Shown: positions 37,700-47,493, counted from the first letter of the stretch. The stretch: 57,497 nt of DNA from Erysipelotrichaceae bacterium (GCA_009773735.1 WSYG01000011.1:1-57497); one strand, 5' to 3'. The notes: generated by a model from the sequence alone, not told the origin. Program-made: numbers and translations.

Positions 37700-37730
37700 A
37701 AAGACTTAATAATTAAGCCTTTTTTTATTC
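37700..37730. terminator. Terminator-like hairpin between convergent genes
   Basis: AGACTTAA/TTAAGCCT with one mismatch, followed by seven Ts on the plus strand and by TTTT on the minus strand. It probably serves the minus-strand GH16 gene and perhaps also the convergent gene. Confidence 0.55.
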
Positions 37731-37744
37731 TATGTAGATTTGAT

Positions 37745-38635
37745 TTATTTCTTAGTGGCTAAGATGGCTGGCATTTGAGGACTTTGATAAACACGGATAT
37801 AATCGACCTGCATGTTTTGTGGCCAACCGGTTTCCGCGATCCCTTGAGCTCCGCCCCAATCTCCACCAACGGCTGTATTGACGATCAAGAAGAATTTGCG
37901 ATCAAAAGGCCATGCTTTGGATGTTGGACAGTTCAAAAAGAGTCCTGGTGCGAAGCGATACATGAACTTACCGTCGATGTAGAATCTGATCTGATCAGGT
38001 AACCATTCAACGGTGTAAAGATGAAAAGTATCCGCATCTTTGATCGTAGTATCAAAGCCTCTCTGAGTGCCTTTTTTATGATTGTAGGAAGCGGTATGAA
38101 CTGTCCCGTAAACTCGATCAGGGGCATAACCAACATATTCCACGATGTCGATTTCACCTGAATTTGGCCAGGGTCCATAGGCTGAAGAACTTGTCGGCAT
38201 CATCCAAACAGCTGCCCACGAACCTTTGTTTTCAGGCATTTTCGCATAGACATCGATCTTACCATATAAGAAATCTGCCTTATTGCGTGAGATCATCCGC
38301 GATGAAGTATAGTTCTTGCCTTCAAAGCTTTCTTTACGGATCTCAATGTTTAATAAACCATCTTTAACGGTTGAATTAAGGCCATTGGTGTAGTATTGAA
38401 GTTCATTGTTGCCCCAACCAGAACCACCAGTTTCATAGGTCCAATTGTCTAAGTTGACTGCAGTCCCATCAAACTCTTCTGCCCAAACCAAATCATATGT
38501 CAAAGTACTTTGATCATAGGTATATCCCATGGCTTTACAGGCGGTGGTTGAAGGCTCTGGGTCTTCTTTTTTAATACAACTGCTGAGTGAGGTGATCACA
38601 AGAATGATAACCAGTAGGGTCTTTAGTGTTTTCAT
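37745..38635 (-). CDS. GH16 endo-beta-1,3-glucanase (laminarinase), lipoprotein
   Basis: 296 residues. Signal peptide with lipobox Cys20 (TSLSSC). The active site GEIDIVEYVG gives E161, D163 and E166. Trp-rich loops (GSWAAVWMMP; NTAVGGDWGG) are typical of bacterial laminarinases. It should cut beta-1,3-glucan at the surface, feeding the ABC systems. It diverges from the GH1 gene across a shared operator (38666-38679), so both should be induced together. It is a paralogue of the cytoplasmic GH16 at 14.7 kb. Confidence 0.95.
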   Translation of the reverse strand: MKTLKTLLVIILVITSLSSCIKKEDPEPSTTACKAMGYTYDQSTLTYDLVWAEEFDGTAVNLDNWTYETGGSGWGNNELQYYTNGLNSTVKDGLLNIEIRKESFEGKNYTSSRMISRNKADFLYGKIDVYAKMPENKGSWAAVWMMPTSSSAYGPWPNSGEIDIVEYVGYAPDRVYGTVHTASYNHKKGTQRGFDTTIKDADTFHLYTVEWLPDQIRFYIDGKFMYRFAPGLFLNCPTSKAWPFDRKFFLIVNTAVGGDWGGAQGIAETGWPQNMQVDYIRVYQSPQMPAILATKK

Positions 38636-38665
38636 TGCTTAAATTATATCATTTTTACAGATTTA

Positions 38666-38686
38666 CGAAAGCGTTTTTGGTAAAAT
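38666..38686. promoter_or_regulatory. Shared operator of divergent GH16 lipoprotein and GH1 genes
   Basis: The core CGAAAGCGTTTTTG sits in the divergent spacer. On the plus strand the extended -10 box TGGTAAAAT (38678-38686) overlaps its right edge. Confidence 0.75.
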
Positions 38687-38694
38687 GAACTTAA

Positions 38695-40133
<1,439 letters not shown>

Positions 40134-40134
<1 letters not shown>

Positions 40135-40649
40135 TGCGTAAGATCATCTTCAGTTCAGCCATGAGTTTGGATGGATTTATCGCAGATACACAAGATGGAT
40201 ATGCATGGATCCAAGGGGATGGCTATACAAAACTGGATACGGTAAAGAAGTGGGATTATGCGGCTTTCTTATTTACTGTGGATACCGTACTTATGGGAAG
40301 ACGCTGTTATGAACTGAATCAACACAAAGATTTCGTTGATCAAAAAGTCCTCGTGGCGACTCATCAGAACATGGTTGATCCGTCAGTCACCTTTATTAAA
40401 GATCCTGTTGAAGTGTTGACATCGCTTAAAGAAGCATCAGGTAAAAATATCTTTGTTTATGGTGGAGCCCAACTCTTTCAAAGCATCCTACAAGCAAATC
40501 TGATCGATGAAATGATCATAGGCATCGTTCCTGTCTTGTTGAAAGACGGGATTCGCTTGTTTGAGCATAGTGCTGATCTACAATGGGCTTTAAAAGAAGT
40601 CATTGTTGAAGAAGGTATTGTGATCTTGACTTATCATAGGAGAACCTGA
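40134..40649 (+). CDS. Dihydrofolate reductase/RibD C-terminal-family protein
   Basis: 171 residues. The N-terminus RKIIFSSAMSLDGFIAD and NADPH-binding MGRRCYE and VYGGAQLFQSIL match the RibD C-terminal/YwjB-YyaP-type reductases. They share the DHFR fold but are usually not true dihydrofolate reductases. The gene overlaps the GH1 stop by 1 bp, so it is co-translated. A metabolic link with glucoside hydrolysis is not obvious. A terminator follows at once. Confidence 0.88.
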
Positions 40650-40675
40650 CCGTAAGCAACTGCTTACGGTTTTCT
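40650..40675 (+). terminator. Terminator after the reductase gene (first repeat copy)
   Basis: CCGTAAGCA-AC-TGCTTACGG followed by TTTTCTT. A near-identical segment recurs at 40886-40915. Confidence 0.85.
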
Positions 40676-40951
40676 TACATACAAGAAAGTGATTACTACC
40701 AATGGGAAGATTTAGATGTTGGTTCGTTCTTCTATGTTTATAGGGAACTTTTCTATATAAATAATACAAAAAAGTTCCCTATAAAATATTTAATCAAACC
40801 AAAATGTTGAGATGCTTGATTAAGTCAAAGCATTGTAGCTTCAGGACATCTTGTTTGAATGATCTTGACCGATCAGCGCAGAGTTTGACCTAAAGCAACT
40901 GCTTACGGTTTTCTTTTATCTTAATTATGATGAATAGCGTATAATGTTCAC
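40676..40951. repeat. Gene-free spacer with 14-bp inverted repeat and duplicated terminator
   Basis: No gene is seen here. A perfect inverted repeat TATAGGGAACTTTT (40739-40752) and AAAAGTTCCCTATA (40770-40783) forms a long hairpin with a 17-nt loop. The roughly 30-bp terminator segment at 40647-40676 is repeated at 40886-40915, with the left stem arm altered (CCTAAAGCA). The 3' part carries the promoter of the methyltransferase gene, with TATAAT at 40940-40945. Confidence 0.7.
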
Positions 40952-42151
40952 ATGAACAAAACCATTACCTTAAAAAAGGGAGAAGGCAGAGTCCTGGCCG
41001 CCAAAGGCGCCTGGGTCTTTGATAACGAAATCGAAACACAGGAAGAAGGAATCCAAAATGGTGACATCGTCACGATTTTGGCTCACAACGGCTTTCCATT
41101 AGGCCAAGGTTTCATCAATGCCAACTCCAAGATTAGAATCCGTTTATTGACTCGAGATGTCACCAAAGAAGTAGATGAGACTTTTATTCGTTCTCAAGTC
41201 CAAAGAGCTTATGCTTATCGTAAAGATCTGATGGATCTTTCAAGTTGCAGATTAATTTTTGGAGAAGCTGATTTCTTACCTGGATTTATCGTTGATAAGT
41301 TCGCAGGTGTCTTGGTTGTCCAATCTTTAGCACTTGGCATAGACCCTTTTAAACTCATCATCGTCGATGAATTGACCCAGTTGCTTAAAAAAGATGGGAT
41401 CATCGTGACCGGTGTATTTGAAAGATCTGATGCGAAAGTCAGAGAACACGAAGGTTTACAGAAATTCAAAGGCTTCATCTCTGAACCATTTGAACCCCAA
41501 GTTGAAATCATCGAAAATGGCGTTAAATTGTTGGTCGATGTAAAAGATGGCCAAAAGACAGGTTTCTTTCTGGATCAAAAATTCAATCGTGCTGCGATTC
41601 ATAAATTAGTTAAAGGCAAAGAAGTCTTGGATTGTTTTACACATACTGGATCATTTGGACTCAACGCAGCCGTCCATGGGGCAACACATGTCACTGCGAT
41701 CGACATTTCTCAATCGGCCATCGATCAGGCAATCCTCAATGCGAAGTTAAATGGGGTTGAAGACAAAATGACGTTCTTAGTGGATGATGTGTTTGAAGCA
41801 TTACCTGTGATGGTTCAAAAACAAGTCAAATATGATGTGGTCATCTTAGATCCACCATCCTTTGCGAAAAGTAGAGATGCCTTAAAGAATGCCTTAAAAG
41901 GTTACCGAGACATCAATACCCAAGCCATCAAACTTGTCAAAGATCAAGGTTACTTGGTGACTGCATCGTGTACAAGTTTTGTTACACCAGACTTATTTAA
42001 AGAGACCATCGAAAAGGCATCCAAAGATGCTCATCGTCGAATTCGTCTTGTGGAATCTCGCTTTCAAAGTTTTGATCATCCTGTTTTATGGGGTGATGAA
42101 AATACACCATATCTTAAATTCTATATCTTCCAAGTCATCGATGAACAATAA
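40952..42151 (+). CDS. rlmI: Class I SAM-dependent rRNA methyltransferase, RlmI-like
   Basis: 399 residues. An N-terminal PUA-like RNA-binding domain (LKKGEGRVLAAKGAWVFDNEI) is followed by a Rossmann methyltransferase with LDCFTHTGSFGLNAA (SAM motif), LDPPSFAKSR and TASCTSFV, as in RlmI, which makes m5C1962 in 23S rRNA. It is of full length. No Shine-Dalgarno is visible and the TATAAT box ends 6 bp before the ATG, so the transcript should be leaderless. It is monocistronic with a terminator at 42155-42180. Confidence 0.92.
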   Translation: MNKTITLKKGEGRVLAAKGAWVFDNEIETQEEGIQNGDIVTILAHNGFPLGQGFINANSKIRIRLLTRDVTKEVDETFIRSQVQRAYAYRKDLMDLSSCRLIFGEADFLPGFIVDKFAGVLVVQSLALGIDPFKLIIVDELTQLLKKDGIIVTGVFERSDAKVREHEGLQKFKGFISEPFEPQVEIIENGVKLLVDVKDGQKTGFFLDQKFNRAAIHKLVKGKEVLDCFTHTGSFGLNAAVHGATHVTAIDISQSAIDQAILNAKLNGVEDKMTFLVDDVFEALPVMVQKQVKYDVVILDPPSFAKSRDALKNALKGYRDINTQAIKLVKDQGYLVTASCTSFVTPDLFKETIEKASKDAHRRIRLVESRFQSFDHPVLWGDENTPYLKFYIFQVIDEQ

Positions 42152-42154
42152 AGT

Positions 42155-42180
42155 AAGCGTGTCATAGTCACGCTTTTTTA
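42155..42180 (+). terminator. Terminator after rlmI-like gene
   Basis: AAGCGTG/CACGCTT stem followed by TTTTTT. Confidence 0.85.
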
Positions 42181-42207
42181 TTGTATAATAGGTTTAGCGA
42201 GGGCAAT

Positions 42208-43362
42208 ATGAACTTTAAATCTAAAGAGGTCAAAACCGCACTTATTTATATTGGGCTTAGTTTCATAGCCATTATGCTCATCATGAATCAATCGGCGATC
42301 TTAAATATAATTAAACTGATGTTTTCGGTTTTTACACCCTTTATATTTGGTTTAGCTATTGCCTTTATATTCAATGCGCCGATGCGCAACATCGAAAAAA
42401 GGGTTTTTGGTTTAATACCATTGACCAAAAAACTACCTGCATCACTTCGTAGAATCCTGTCTTATTTGGTTACGTTGATCTTGATCACAACTGTTTTAGG
42501 AGCCTTTATCATCTCAGTGGTACCAGCCTTAACCGCAACCATCATCGACTTCATCAATGCGGTTCCAGAAGCCATAGCAGATTTTGAGACATGGATTTCA
42601 AATCAAGTTTCTTTAGAAACTGAAGTAGGATTATGGTTAACATCGATCAACTTTGACTTTGAAGTCGTTAAGCAAAACATCATTGTATTTGCGCAAAGCA
42701 GTGTTCAAAGTTGGTTGGATTCTTCCTTCAATATCGTTTCTGGTGTCTTCAGTGCATTCATTACCTTATCGATTGCCTTTGTCTTTTCAATCTATGTCTT
42801 GATGAGTAAAGAACGCTTAGGAGCTCAAATAAAGCTGATCTTAAATGCTTATTTTTCAAAAGATCAAGTGGCTGACGTTATGAAAGTTGCTCATCAGGCA
42901 GATGAGATCTATTCATCGTTTGTGTTGGGTCAAGTCGTTGAAGCTGGAATTATTGGGGTTATCTTCTTTGTGGTATTGAGCTTATTTAATTTTCCATATA
43001 CGATATTGATCTCAACCATCATTGCCTTTACAGCTCTAATTCCAATTGTTGGTTCATTGTTGGCCATGGTCATTGGGATCATATTGATCGCTACTGTGAA
43101 TCCAATTCAATCGTTTTGGTTCTTTGTGATTTTCCAGACCATTCAAAATTTAGAAAACAATTTTATCTATCCTCATGTTGTCGGTAAGAATGTTGGATTA
43201 CCTGCCATATGGGTTTTGGTTGCCATAACGATCGGTGGTAGTTTATATGGAGTCTTAGGGATCATCTTATCCATCCCAACCTTCTCATTGTTTTATGTTT
43301 TGTTTCGTGAACAAGTCAATGCTCGTATCCAACGTATTGAAAACTCACCCAATTCTAAATAG
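42208..43362 (+). CDS. AI-2E family (PerM-type) membrane transporter
   Basis: 384 residues from the ATG at 42208 (GAGGGC upstream). About eight transmembrane helices lie in the N-terminal and C-terminal blocks of this family, with the conserved C-terminal region IVGSLLAMVIGIILIA ... NNFIYPHVVGKNVGLP. Members include YdiK/PerM permeases and Na+/H+ antiporter-like proteins, so the name AI-2 exporter should not be taken literally. Its own promoter (TATAAT near 42184) and terminator make it monocistronic. Confidence 0.88.
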   Translation: MNFKSKEVKTALIYIGLSFIAIMLIMNQSAILNIIKLMFSVFTPFIFGLAIAFIFNAPMRNIEKRVFGLIPLTKKLPASLRRILSYLVTLILITTVLGAFIISVVPALTATIIDFINAVPEAIADFETWISNQVSLETEVGLWLTSINFDFEVVKQNIIVFAQSSVQSWLDSSFNIVSGVFSAFITLSIAFVFSIYVLMSKERLGAQIKLILNAYFSKDQVADVMKVAHQADEIYSSFVLGQVVEAGIIGVIFFVVLSLFNFPYTILISTIIAFTALIPIVGSLLAMVIGIILIATVNPIQSFWFFVIFQTIQNLENNFIYPHVVGKNVGLPAIWVLVAITIGGSLYGVLGIILSIPTFSLFYVLFREQVNARIQRIENSPNSK

Positions 43363-43384
43363 CAGGCTTTGCCTGTTTTTTGTT
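43361..43384 (+). terminator. Terminator after AI-2E family gene
   Basis: CAGGC-TTT-GCCTG followed by a T-run. Confidence 0.8.
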
Positions 43385-43464
43385 TGTACAGGATTAACTT
43401 GGTCATCATCCGCTCAATTTAGAGTGGATTTGATACAATACCTTATGAATTTAAAGGAGACCCA

Positions 43465-43833
43465 ATGAAAAATCTTTTATTAGGCACATTATTATTAAGC
43501 ATGAGTTTAGCAGCCTGTAGTTCATCTGCTTATCATAAAATTTCAGCGTCCAAGGCAAAAGATATGATGGCTGAAGGTAGTGTCATCATCGTCGATGTTC
43601 GTACGCAAGAAGAATATGATGAAGGTCATATCCAGGGATCCATCTTGATTCCCAATGAAACCATTTCAAATCAACCTCCTGTATTATTACCAAACAAAGA
43701 TGCGGTGATCTTAGTGTATTGTAGAAGCGGTAATCGTTCTAAACAAGCGGCTGATAAATTGGTTGCGATGGGCTATACTAAAGTCTATGACTTCGGTGGT
43801 GTTACAGATTGGAAGTATGGGTTGGTCAAATAA
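43465..43833 (+). CDS. Rhodanese-domain lipoprotein
   Basis: 122 residues. Signal peptide with lipobox Cys18 (MSLAAC), then one rhodanese domain: IIVDVRTQEEYDEGHIQGS and the active-site loop YCRSGNRS with catalytic Cys86. Single-domain surface rhodaneses move sulfane sulfur or act as thiol relays. The start follows AAAGGAGA. It is monocistronic, with a terminator at 43846-43867. Confidence 0.92.
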   Translation: MKNLLLGTLLLSMSLAACSSSAYHKISASKAKDMMAEGSVIIVDVRTQEEYDEGHIQGSILIPNETISNQPPVLLPNKDAVILVYCRSGNRSKQAADKLVAMGYTKVYDFGGVTDWKYGLVK

Positions 43834-43845
43834 TTTGTCTCGCTT

Positions 43846-43867
43846 AAACCCTTAAATGGGTTTTTTA
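43846..43867 (+). terminator. Terminator after rhodanese gene
   Basis: AAACCC-TTAAAT-GGGTTT followed by Ts. Confidence 0.8.
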
Positions 43868-43895
43868 TTTGGTTTAAAGCGTGTACACTTAAAGT

Positions 43896-44792
43896 ATGGA
43901 AAAAATACAACTCTCAAAAGATGTAAGTTTATCGCGTATCATTCAAGGACTGTGGCATATTACTGATTGGAATCGGACAACTGCTGAGCATTATGAATTC
44001 ATAAAGGCTTGTATTGAACTAGGTGTGACCAGCTTTGATACCGCTGAGATCTATGGCGGATATGAAGGAGAAGCTTGTTTTGGGGAAGTGTTGAAACTGG
44101 ACCCATCTTTACGTTCACAGATTCAGATCATCACAAAAACTGGGATCAATATGAAACATCCTAATCGTCCTTATACGATCAGTCATTATGATACCTCTTA
44201 TGATAAGATCATTTGGTCTTGTCACGAAAGTCTAAGAAAATTGAATACGGATGTGATCGATCTCTATCTTGTTCATCGTGAAGATCCGATGATCGATCAT
44301 GAAGAAGTAGCCCGTGCATTAAACGATTTGAAGGCTCAAGGACTCATAAAAGCCTATGGTGTCAGTAACTTCGATCCCTTTAAGTTTGAAGCCCTACAAG
44401 CAGCCACAGGCAACCAATTGGTCACCAATCAGATCGAATGGAATCCTTTGGTTCATGAACACATAGAATCAGGGATGTTGGATGTCTTACAGATGCATCA
44501 TGTTCATCCGATGATATGGTCACCATTAGCCCAAGGACGATTGTTTAATCCAGACAATCCAAAAGCAGTTAAAGTTGCGGCCGTTTTAAATGAATTGGCT
44601 GCTAAATATAAAGTTGCGCCTGAAACCATTGCCTTTGCCTATATCTTGATGCATCCAGTTAAAGCGATGCCTATTAGTGGCAGTTCTCAGATATCACGAT
44701 TAAAAAATGCCATTGCAGCACTCGATTTAAAACTAGATCGCGAAGATTGGTATAAGATTTATATCTCCAGCGGCGATAAACGCTTGCGTTAA
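43896..44792 (+). CDS. Aldo/keto reductase, YdhF-like
   Basis: 298 residues. FDTAEIYGGYEGEACFG carries the catalytic Asp and Tyr, and IITKTGI the Lys. The catalytic His is in LYLVHREDP, and PISGSSQISRLKNAI binds NADPH near the C-terminus. It resembles oxidoreductases of the YdhF group, NADPH-dependent reductases of unknown carbonyl. It has no ribosome site, and a TACACT box ends 6 bp before the ATG, so the mRNA may be leaderless. The VOC gene follows after 2 bp. Confidence 0.9.
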   Translation: MEKIQLSKDVSLSRIIQGLWHITDWNRTTAEHYEFIKACIELGVTSFDTAEIYGGYEGEACFGEVLKLDPSLRSQIQIITKTGINMKHPNRPYTISHYDTSYDKIIWSCHESLRKLNTDVIDLYLVHREDPMIDHEEVARALNDLKAQGLIKAYGVSNFDPFKFEALQAATGNQLVTNQIEWNPLVHEHIESGMLDVLQMHHVHPMIWSPLAQGRLFNPDNPKAVKVAAVLNELAAKYKVAPETIAFAYILMHPVKAMPISGSSQISRLKNAIAALDLKLDREDWYKIYISSGDKRLR

Positions 44793-44794
44793 AC

Positions 44795-45190
44795 ATGTCT
44801 AAAAACGGAAATCTTCATCATGTCGAAATCAATGTTTCTGATCTTAAAAAATCAAGGATTTTTTATGACTGGTTTTTAGATGAACTGGGATATGAGTTAC
44901 ATCAAGAGTGGAACCAAGGTTTTAGTTATCGTAAAGAGGCTTGTTACTTGGTGTTTGTACAAACTGAACCAAAACAGTTGAATCATAACTATCATCGTTC
45001 ACAAACAGGACTCAATCATTTGGCGTTTCATGCGGATAAAGCTCTGATCGATAAGATCACCAAACAATTGCCTGAAAAAGGCATTACCCTCTTGTATCCT
45101 GATCAGCATCCGTATGCGGCAGGTCCTGAAGCTTATGCCTTATTTATGGAAGATCCTGATCGTATTAAAATTGAATGTGCTGCTTACTAA
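44795..45190 (+). CDS. VOC/glyoxalase-family protein
   Basis: 131 residues forming two beta-alpha-beta-beta-beta units. LHHVEINVSDLKKSRIFYDWF opens the first with its metal-site His, and LNHLAFHADK opens the second. A C-terminal FMEDPDRIKIECA carries the metal-ligand Glu. This metalloprotein fold includes glyoxalases, dioxygenases and antibiotic-binding proteins. The exact role is unknown. It starts 2 bp after the aldo/keto reductase and is likely co-translated, so both may handle reactive carbonyls (inference). Confidence 0.87.
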   Translation: MSKNGNLHHVEINVSDLKKSRIFYDWFLDELGYELHQEWNQGFSYRKEACYLVFVQTEPKQLNHNYHRSQTGLNHLAFHADKALIDKITKQLPEKGITLLYPDQHPYAAGPEAYALFMEDPDRIKIECAAY

Positions 45191-45220
45191 AAACGCCTTG
45201 CGACGTTTTTGTTTGAGAGT

Positions 45221-46252
45221 TTAAACGTCGAGTTTTAAATCGCCGTCTTTGATTTTTCCTGCTTTCAATAAAAAGTAATAAGGGATTAAACTTAAAACTG
45301 AAGGAAGGATAAAATGCATAATCAAGATTGATATTAGTACTGGAGTTGTATAACCCATTTCATTGAGGGTCGTGATTTGTCCAACCAAACCAGAGGTACC
45401 CATTCCGGCACCAACGGCGATGTTCGACATTTTGAAGATCGTGGTGGATATCGGACCTGCAATGAGAGCAGCAAAAGTCGGTGGGATCAAGATCCATCCG
45501 TTTTTTATGACGTTGGCCATTTGAAGTTTCGCTGTGCCTAATCCAACTCCAACAAAACTAGAGATTTTATTGTCTTTATACCCAATGGTTGCAAAGCCCA
45601 TCATGGCGCAAGCACAACCAACAGTAGCAGCACCAGCAGCTAATCCTGTCAAATTGAGCATGATCGCTAAACCAGCTGAAGTTAAAGGAGAAACCAAAAC
45701 AAAACTCATGACGACAGCAATGATGGCACCCATCAGAATTGGCTGATAGGTGGTTGCGGTGACAATGATGGTTCCAAAAATGCCCATGACTTTAGCGATG
45801 GCAGGAGAAACTGTTGCTGCAATCAGAGCCCCAACTAAAATAACAGTCATCGGGGTGATTAAAATATCGAGCGGTGTTTCTTTTGAAACAATTTTACCTG
45901 CTTCTACCGCGATGACCGCAGCAACGTAAGCTCCAGCTGGACCTCCTGAGGTATAGCCTAAGATTCCTGCGACGACTGAAGAAAACAAAACAAGATTGGG
46001 TGCCTGTAATCGAAAGGCAATGGCTGCGCCAATGGCAGCACCTGTCATGCTCATGGCGGTTGTACCAATAACGATAAACTGTTGAGAAAGCGAATTATCT
46101 CCCCATAAGATAATGGATTGTTGACCCCATGTCTTAATGATCAACCCTACGACCAAAGAAGCCATCAAACCAAAAGCCATGGCACTCATCGCATCGATCC
46201 CGTATTTTTGTAAAGATATGATGATGTTCTTCTTCTTCAAGAAAGTTTTCAT
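45221..46252 (-). CDS. PTS IIC-like membrane protein (PTS_EIIC_2 type), orphan
   Basis: 343 residues with about ten hydrophobic segments rich in Gly/Ala (IGTTAMSMTGAAIGAAIAF, LTGLAAGAATVGCACAMMG). The pattern matches the PTS_EIIC_2 family of putative sugar-transport IIC proteins, which usually stand alone without IIA/IIB. Whether they catalyse phosphotransfer is unclear. The start follows AGAGGAA. Its upstream region contains ACTGTATCAC (46281-46290), a half of the palindrome that controls the divergent small membrane proteins, so co-regulation is likely. Confidence 0.8.
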   Translation of the reverse strand: MKTFLKKKNIIISLQKYGIDAMSAMAFGLMASLVVGLIIKTWGQQSIILWGDNSLSQQFIVIGTTAMSMTGAAIGAAIAFRLQAPNLVLFSSVVAGILGYTSGGPAGAYVAAVIAVEAGKIVSKETPLDILITPMTVILVGALIAATVSPAIAKVMGIFGTIIVTATTYQPILMGAIIAVVMSFVLVSPLTSAGLAIMLNLTGLAAGAATVGCACAMMGFATIGYKDNKISSFVGVGLGTAKLQMANVIKNGWILIPPTFAALIAGPISTTIFKMSNIAVGAGMGTSGLVGQITTLNEMGYTTPVLISILIMHFILPSVLSLIPYYFLLKAGKIKDGDLKLDV

Positions 46253-46319
46253 GGAAGTTCCTCTTATATGTGATAACTTTACTGTATCACTTCTTAAAAG
46301 TAAATCATAATCATTAAAA

Positions 46320-46348
46320 TTGACAAGTTGAATAAACTGTATTATATT
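46320..46348 (+). promoter_or_regulatory. Promoter of small membrane protein 1
   Basis: TTGACA (46320-46325), a 17-bp spacer and TATATT (46343-46348). The -10 box lies inside the 26-bp palindrome at 46335-46360, a good arrangement for repression. Confidence 0.8.
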
Positions 46349-46360
46349 AGTGATACAGTT
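46335..46360. promoter_or_regulatory. 26-bp operator, copy 1
   Basis: Arms AACTGTAT and ATACAGTT with a 10-bp spacer. It overlaps the -10 box, and further half-sites TGTATCAC lie nearby at 46283-46290 and 46373-46380. The same palindrome recurs at 46784-46809. The cognate regulator is not in the window. Confidence 0.8.
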
Positions 46361-46408
46361 GGAAACGTCACCTGTATCACCATGTCACTTAGACACAAAG
46401 GAGCTTTT

Positions 46409-46705
46409 ATGGAATTAAGAACATATCTTGTCTTTGCAGGCTTTGCTTCGATCGGTGTCCTTTACTTTATTTTATATCGGTTTCTCTTTTATAAACAACT
46501 CAAATGGAAGATGATCCATTCCATTTGGATCCCGCTTTTGATTTCATTATTCAGCGTTTATCTTTTCTTTTCTTATAAAGATCTGGATGGATTTGGATCA
46601 TTGGCTGCTGTCATATCGGTGATCATCCTAAACGCCCCAGTTGTGATCTACTTGATTTTGCTTGTCATTTTCTCTTTGAAAGATGCAAGAGCATCTAGAA
46701 CTTAA
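46409..46705 (+). CDS. Small three-helix membrane protein, paralogue 1
   Basis: 98 residues from the ATG at 46409, which follows AAAGGAG. An in-frame ATG at 46328 would start inside the promoter. Three predicted transmembrane helices. The first loop carries YKQLKWKMIHSIWIP, shared with the next two genes (consensus KWKMxHSIWLP). I do not recognise the family. Expression is presumably controlled by the 26-bp operator. A terminator at 46716-46740 separates it from paralogue 2. Confidence 0.8.
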   Translation: MELRTYLVFAGFASIGVLYFILYRFLFYKQLKWKMIHSIWIPLLISLFSVYLFFSYKDLDGFGSLAAVISVIILNAPVVIYLILLVIFSLKDARASRT

Positions 46706-46715
46706 ATCGTTTGTT

Positions 46716-46740
46716 AATCCCGCTTAATGCGGGATTTTCT
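46716..46740 (+). terminator. Terminator after small membrane protein 1
   Basis: AATCCCGC-TTAAT-GCGGGATT followed by TTCTTT. Confidence 0.9.
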
Positions 46741-46768
46741 TTATTTATGGGCATAAAGTGTGTTTTCG

Positions 46769-46809
46769 TTGACAGAGACCTTTAACTGTATTACACTAAT
46801 GATACAGTT
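46769..46809 (+). promoter_or_regulatory. Promoter and 26-bp operator, copy 2
   Basis: TTGACA (46769-46774), a 17-bp spacer and TACACT (46792-46797). The palindrome AACTGTAT-N10-ATACAGTT covers 46784-46809. It has the same geometry as copy 1, though the surrounding DNA differs, which argues for selection on the site. Confidence 0.8.
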
Positions 46810-46857
46810 AGATTCAACTGAAGATTATTCTGTGTCTAAAAGACACCAAGGAGCTTT

Positions 46858-47154
46858 ATGGATTATACCCAATTTGTTTATCTATTTATCGCATTAATCG
46901 GAGTGGCTTATGCCTTAGTATATCGTTATGTGTTTGTTTCTCGTTTGAAATGGAAAATGAAGCATTCGATTTGGCTTCCACTGATTTGGGGAGTGTTGGT
47001 TTCTGTTTATGGAATCTATCTGTTAATGAATGCGGATGCTCCAGGCAGTTGGAATGATATCATTGGAGCCGTTGTTCTGATTGTCTTTAATTTACCTGTT
47101 GTTACTTTCTTTATCACTTTTGGAATCATTGCTTTCTTTGATAAAAAATCTTAG
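46858..47154 (+). CDS. Small three-helix membrane protein, paralogue 2
   Basis: 98 residues with an AAGGAGC ribosome site 5 bp before the ATG. Same plan as its neighbours: a short N-terminal helix ending RYVFVSR, the motif LKWKMKHSIWLPLIWG, then two more helices. A second copy of the 26-bp operator precedes it. Paralogue 3 follows after 31 bp and probably shares the transcript. Function unknown. Confidence 0.8.
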   Translation: MDYTQFVYLFIALIGVAYALVYRYVFVSRLKWKMKHSIWLPLIWGVLVSVYGIYLLMNADAPGSWNDIIGAVVLIVFNLPVVTFFITFGIIAFFDKKS

Positions 47155-47185
47155 ACAACGTGCCTAGCACAAGAAAGGAATAACC

Positions 47186-47485
47186 ATGGATCTCACAGCT
47201 CTATTAATATCGGCTTTGATTGCGATCGTTTATTTCCTTGTTTATCGTTTGTTTGTTTATAAGAAATTTAATTGGAAAATGATCCATTCGATTTGGCTTC
47301 CAATCCTATATGCGATTGGATTTACAGGTTTTGGCTTGAGTTTATTATCGACCCCTTGGTTTGGAGCCAATCGGACAACCTTATCTGTCATACAAGTTCT
47401 GGTAGAACTTAATCTGCCTGTCATCATCTTCTTTGTCTTGTATTTTACAACCACATTTCTGGATCAAAAGAAAGTTAAAGCTTAA
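47186..47485 (+). CDS. Small three-helix membrane protein, paralogue 3
   Basis: 99 residues with AAAGGAATAA before the ATG. The motif FNWKMIHSIWLPILYA places it with the two preceding genes. Three helices. The second loop (TPWFGANRTTL) differs from the acidic loops of paralogues 1 and 2. No separate promoter is seen, so it is probably co-transcribed with paralogue 2 and ends at the terminator at 47494-47524. Function unknown. Confidence 0.8.
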   Translation: MDLTALLISALIAIVYFLVYRLFVYKKFNWKMIHSIWLPILYAIGFTGFGLSLLSTPWFGANRTTLSVIQVLVELNLPVIIFFVLYFTTTFLDQKKVKA

Positions 47486-47493
47486 GTCATGAT

